A stretch of DNA of 64,000 nt, taken from assembly GCF_032854445.1 (NCBI RefSeq), contig NC_088295.1:83432644-83496643 (forward strand), read 5' to 3'. A program made the translations under genes and the position numbers. The notes under the pieces are model-generated. The model had not been told where the DNA came from. It searched no databases and saw only the letters and a program-made list of their open reading frames with translations. This document shows, piece after piece, positions 61,512 to 64,000 of the stretch (positions within the stretch are counted from its first letter, which is position 1; each line of letters begins with the position of its first letter). This stretch comes from Liolophura sinensis (taxonomy: Eukaryota > Mollusca > Polyplacophora > Chitonida > Chitonidae).

Positions 61512-63495
61512 CCTACACCCACTGTGGCCGGAGGATACGCTGACGGTTGGTCTATGGTCAGCATACGATACACTGCCCATGCACCTTCATACGTGCACCG
61601 TGACGCCATCCTTTGGCCATCGCACACGGACATTCGGATAACCCTTCACTCATAATCCCCAAATGTTTCAGTGTTAAATACGAGCCAATTTCCTGTAAAC
61701 CATCTTGTCTTATGAACACAGTGATGGCTAGCAGCATATTTATTTGCGCACAAATTTCAAACAAAATTCAAGTTATAATGGCTTACTGTTTGGGACACAT
61801 GTTTTGGTCAACCCGTATACACAATTCTCTTGAGGACAGAGTATTCATGATTGTACCGATCATCCCTAGTAACGTCAGTTACTAGTACTTCACTAATTAT
61901 TAATAATAATAATAATTATTAATATGTGCCAACAAATATATGTATTTGCAACACCTTGCTTTCTCTGAAGTCCGCCATGCTGTACATGACGGCTCTATAC
62001 AACCATGGTGGTGTTTCAGAATTTGGAAACGGACTTGAGTTCTTTGTCTTGTCAGTTTGTTAATTTACCACAGTTTCACATTGGATACAAAATAACACAG
62101 GAATGTTTGACTTTGGTGTGTGTTATGTGTGTTCGCCTGTGTGTTCATACCCAATAAAAGGTTTTGGGCTATACTGTACATATACTATACATGTACATCT
62201 AACTCAGTACTGGAGCACATGGTATAAAGATGCAAATGAATGGAAGTGTGCTGGACTTAGATATGTACAGTACAGCCAGATCCTAACCCTCACTATACAC
62301 AGACTGCCCGGACACAGATCAAACACGCCGTCTTGTTCTGCCTCCCATTCGTGAAGGGTTAGCGTAGGGTCGGCCAACAGTCTGCTGACAGTCCGTGAAT
62401 GGTGGCACCATGGTCATCATCTCATTTTACGACATTCATTTTACTTGCTGGAGTTTGATTTAACGGCATCAGATATTACACTGTACACCTTGTATTATTC
62501 GCAAGATTTTCCTAATACATTTTAAGAACTTACTGATTTTGTACATAATATATGCACAGACAAGGCTGCTATTTTGTGAAAGGTAACTATTTGGGCTATT
62601 CTACAGTAACAGTAAAAATTGGATTGGAATTGCGAATAGATTTCTTTTTACCAGTACCAAAAATCTCTGGTTTTGAATTTTACTTTCTTTGGTATATTTT
62701 CATAATATATACATGAATAAGTAGATGAATATTCTCAAAATATGTAATATATTTTACAGTTTGATTTTATTCAAGTTTTAGGATGCATGCATATATTTAT
62801 ATAAATTCAACATATATTTAGTTTGATTTTATTCAAGATTTAGGATGCATGCATTTATTCATATAAATATATGCATGCATCCTAAATCTTGGATAAAATC
62901 AAACTAAATATATGCATGCGTAATTTTGTATCCAAAATGTAACAGTGAGAAAGTTACTGTTAAGCCAATGAACTTGAGTCTGTTTCCAAATTCTGAAACA
63001 TTACCACAGTTATAAAGAGCCATCTTGAACAGTGTGGACTTGAAAAAGTAAAGTGTTGCAGAGGCATATATTTGTCGGCACATAACTGCTCTCTAAGTAG
63101 GCTTGTAATTTAATAATTAGTGAAGTAATTTATATCAGAATAAAATATCATACACTCGAGACGCTTGATACAAACTTAAATCCCCTCTCCTCAAGAGAAT
63201 GGTGTATAAGGGGGGCAAACTAAAACAGTTTGGGTCCCAAACAGTAAGTTATTAAAACTCGAATTTTGTGCAAAATTTGTGCGCAAGTAAGTATGCTTTG
63301 AGCCATCATGATGTTCATAACAGACAAGACAGTTTACAGAAAATTGGTCCATATTTAGCGATGATCATGGGCTGATCATGGGCAGGAGGATTGCATCACG
63401 CTACGCATATGAAGGTGCTCTGACCGTGGGCCAGCGTACCCTCAGCTGACCATGGGCCGACCGTCAGTATATTCCCCAGCCACAATGGGCGTATG
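61512..63495. repeat. large diverged inverted repeat, arms about 590 bp
   Basis: The left arm (61512-62100) and right arm (62918-63495) are reverse complements with scattered mismatches and indels. Shared landmarks include TTTCAGAATTTGGAAAC, TGCGCACAAATTT, TTACTGTTTGGGAC, ATTCTCTTGAGGA and TTGGATACAAAAT. The spacer is about 820 bp. No open frame of interest is in either arm. Confidence 0.85.
62812..62912. repeat. near-perfect 45-bp-arm palindrome
   Basis: ATTTAGTTTGATTTTATTCA, AGATTTAGGATGCATGCAT is followed after a short AT-rich loop by its complement (ATGCATGCATCCTAAATCTT, GGATAAAATCAAACTAAAT). A further direct copy of the left arm lies just upstream at 62760-62811. Confidence 0.9.
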
Positions 63496-64000
63496 TGGTC
63501 ATGAATTCAAAAAAATGAAGTGCAGCACTGCAGACCAACTGGCAATACAGTTTTACTCTGGTAATCCACAGTGTCTGTTAATGACATCATTAAAAATATA
63601 AAATTGACCTCTCTTTTTAAAATTTTCTGATGTGATTGAAAATTATGGTTCAAGGCACACAAAAAAATGATATGTTGTTGGATTCAAAACTTGCAGTTGT
63701 GCTTGCCCCGCAGTTGTGAACAAGCACATACGGCCACAAACATTTGGCATACTTATATGCGAAATACAAAACTCTCCATCAGGCTATATGTGATGCAGTT
63801 CTGGTCCAGCCAATTTTTTGGCAAAGCTCTTATCTCAATCAGAACATTGTTGCTCACAACAACAAGGAAGTTGGTTTAAGATTCTTTTCATTTCAAAATA
63901 TCTCAGTGTCTGAGATGTTTTATTCAAATCCATCACATGTCCAGATCATACTAGCCTCAAACCCTGACATCCTGTAACAATACACCAAAACCCTGACCGA
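63496..64000. other. no feature recognised at window end
   Basis: A plus-strand frame at 63744-63977 (SYLNQNIVAHNNKEVGLRFF) reads somewhat like protein but has no recognised relatives and is short. It is either an old repeat or chance. Confidence 0.35.

Overview
The window is eukaryotic, from an invertebrate and most likely a mollusc (perhaps a bivalve). The evidence is a very large intron-rich gene with GT-AG introns, EGF exons in symmetric phase 1-1, two families of tRNA-derived SINEs of a type I associate from memory with molluscs, a piggyBac transposon, a decayed tyrosine-recombinase element and abundant intronic minisatellites. The species assignment is inference. There are no bacterial features.

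One gene dominates. On the minus strand, from 61339 down to the stop codon at 10812, I can trace 31 exons of a MUC4-like (mucin-like) type I membrane protein, about 1,500 residues in the visible part. In order it encodes seven EGF modules (61.3-50.2 kb), a NIDO domain (48.7-41.8 kb), an AMOP domain (41.0-40.0 kb), a VWD domain starting with GDPH (38.6-32.5 kb), a cadherin-like linker (31.1-29.5 kb), an EGF-like pair and two calcium-binding EGFs (27.9-25.8 kb), a SEA-like domain (24.2-21.2 kb), three more EGF modules (18.1-16.4 kb), one transmembrane helix (16.1 kb), and a cytoplasmic tail with the stop codon (13.6 and 10.9 kb). Splice phases match at every junction except one inside the SEA domain, where one small exon is not located. 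The 5' end of the gene lies beyond 61.3 kb and probably outside the window.

Most of the remaining sequence is intron filled with repeats. About eighteen minisatellites have units of 18-96 bp, several with higher-order structure, and some fill an intron or end within about 20 bp of an exon. An intact piggyBac element with TTAA target sites and 14-bp terminal repeats sits in the intron between the two halves of the NIDO domain. A frameshifted tyrosine-recombinase (DIRS/Crypton-like) relic and a truncated SINE sit in the intron between the first two visible EGF exons. Next to the first EGF exon is a 96-bp satellite whose units are copies of that exon's own 3' end with its splice donor. The 61.5-63.5 kb region is a large diverged inverted repeat.

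The first 10.8 kb lies downstream of the gene: SINE pieces, simple repeats, one CpG-richer patch near 1.6-2.0 kb that could be a neighbour's promoter, and otherwise sequence in which I recognise nothing.
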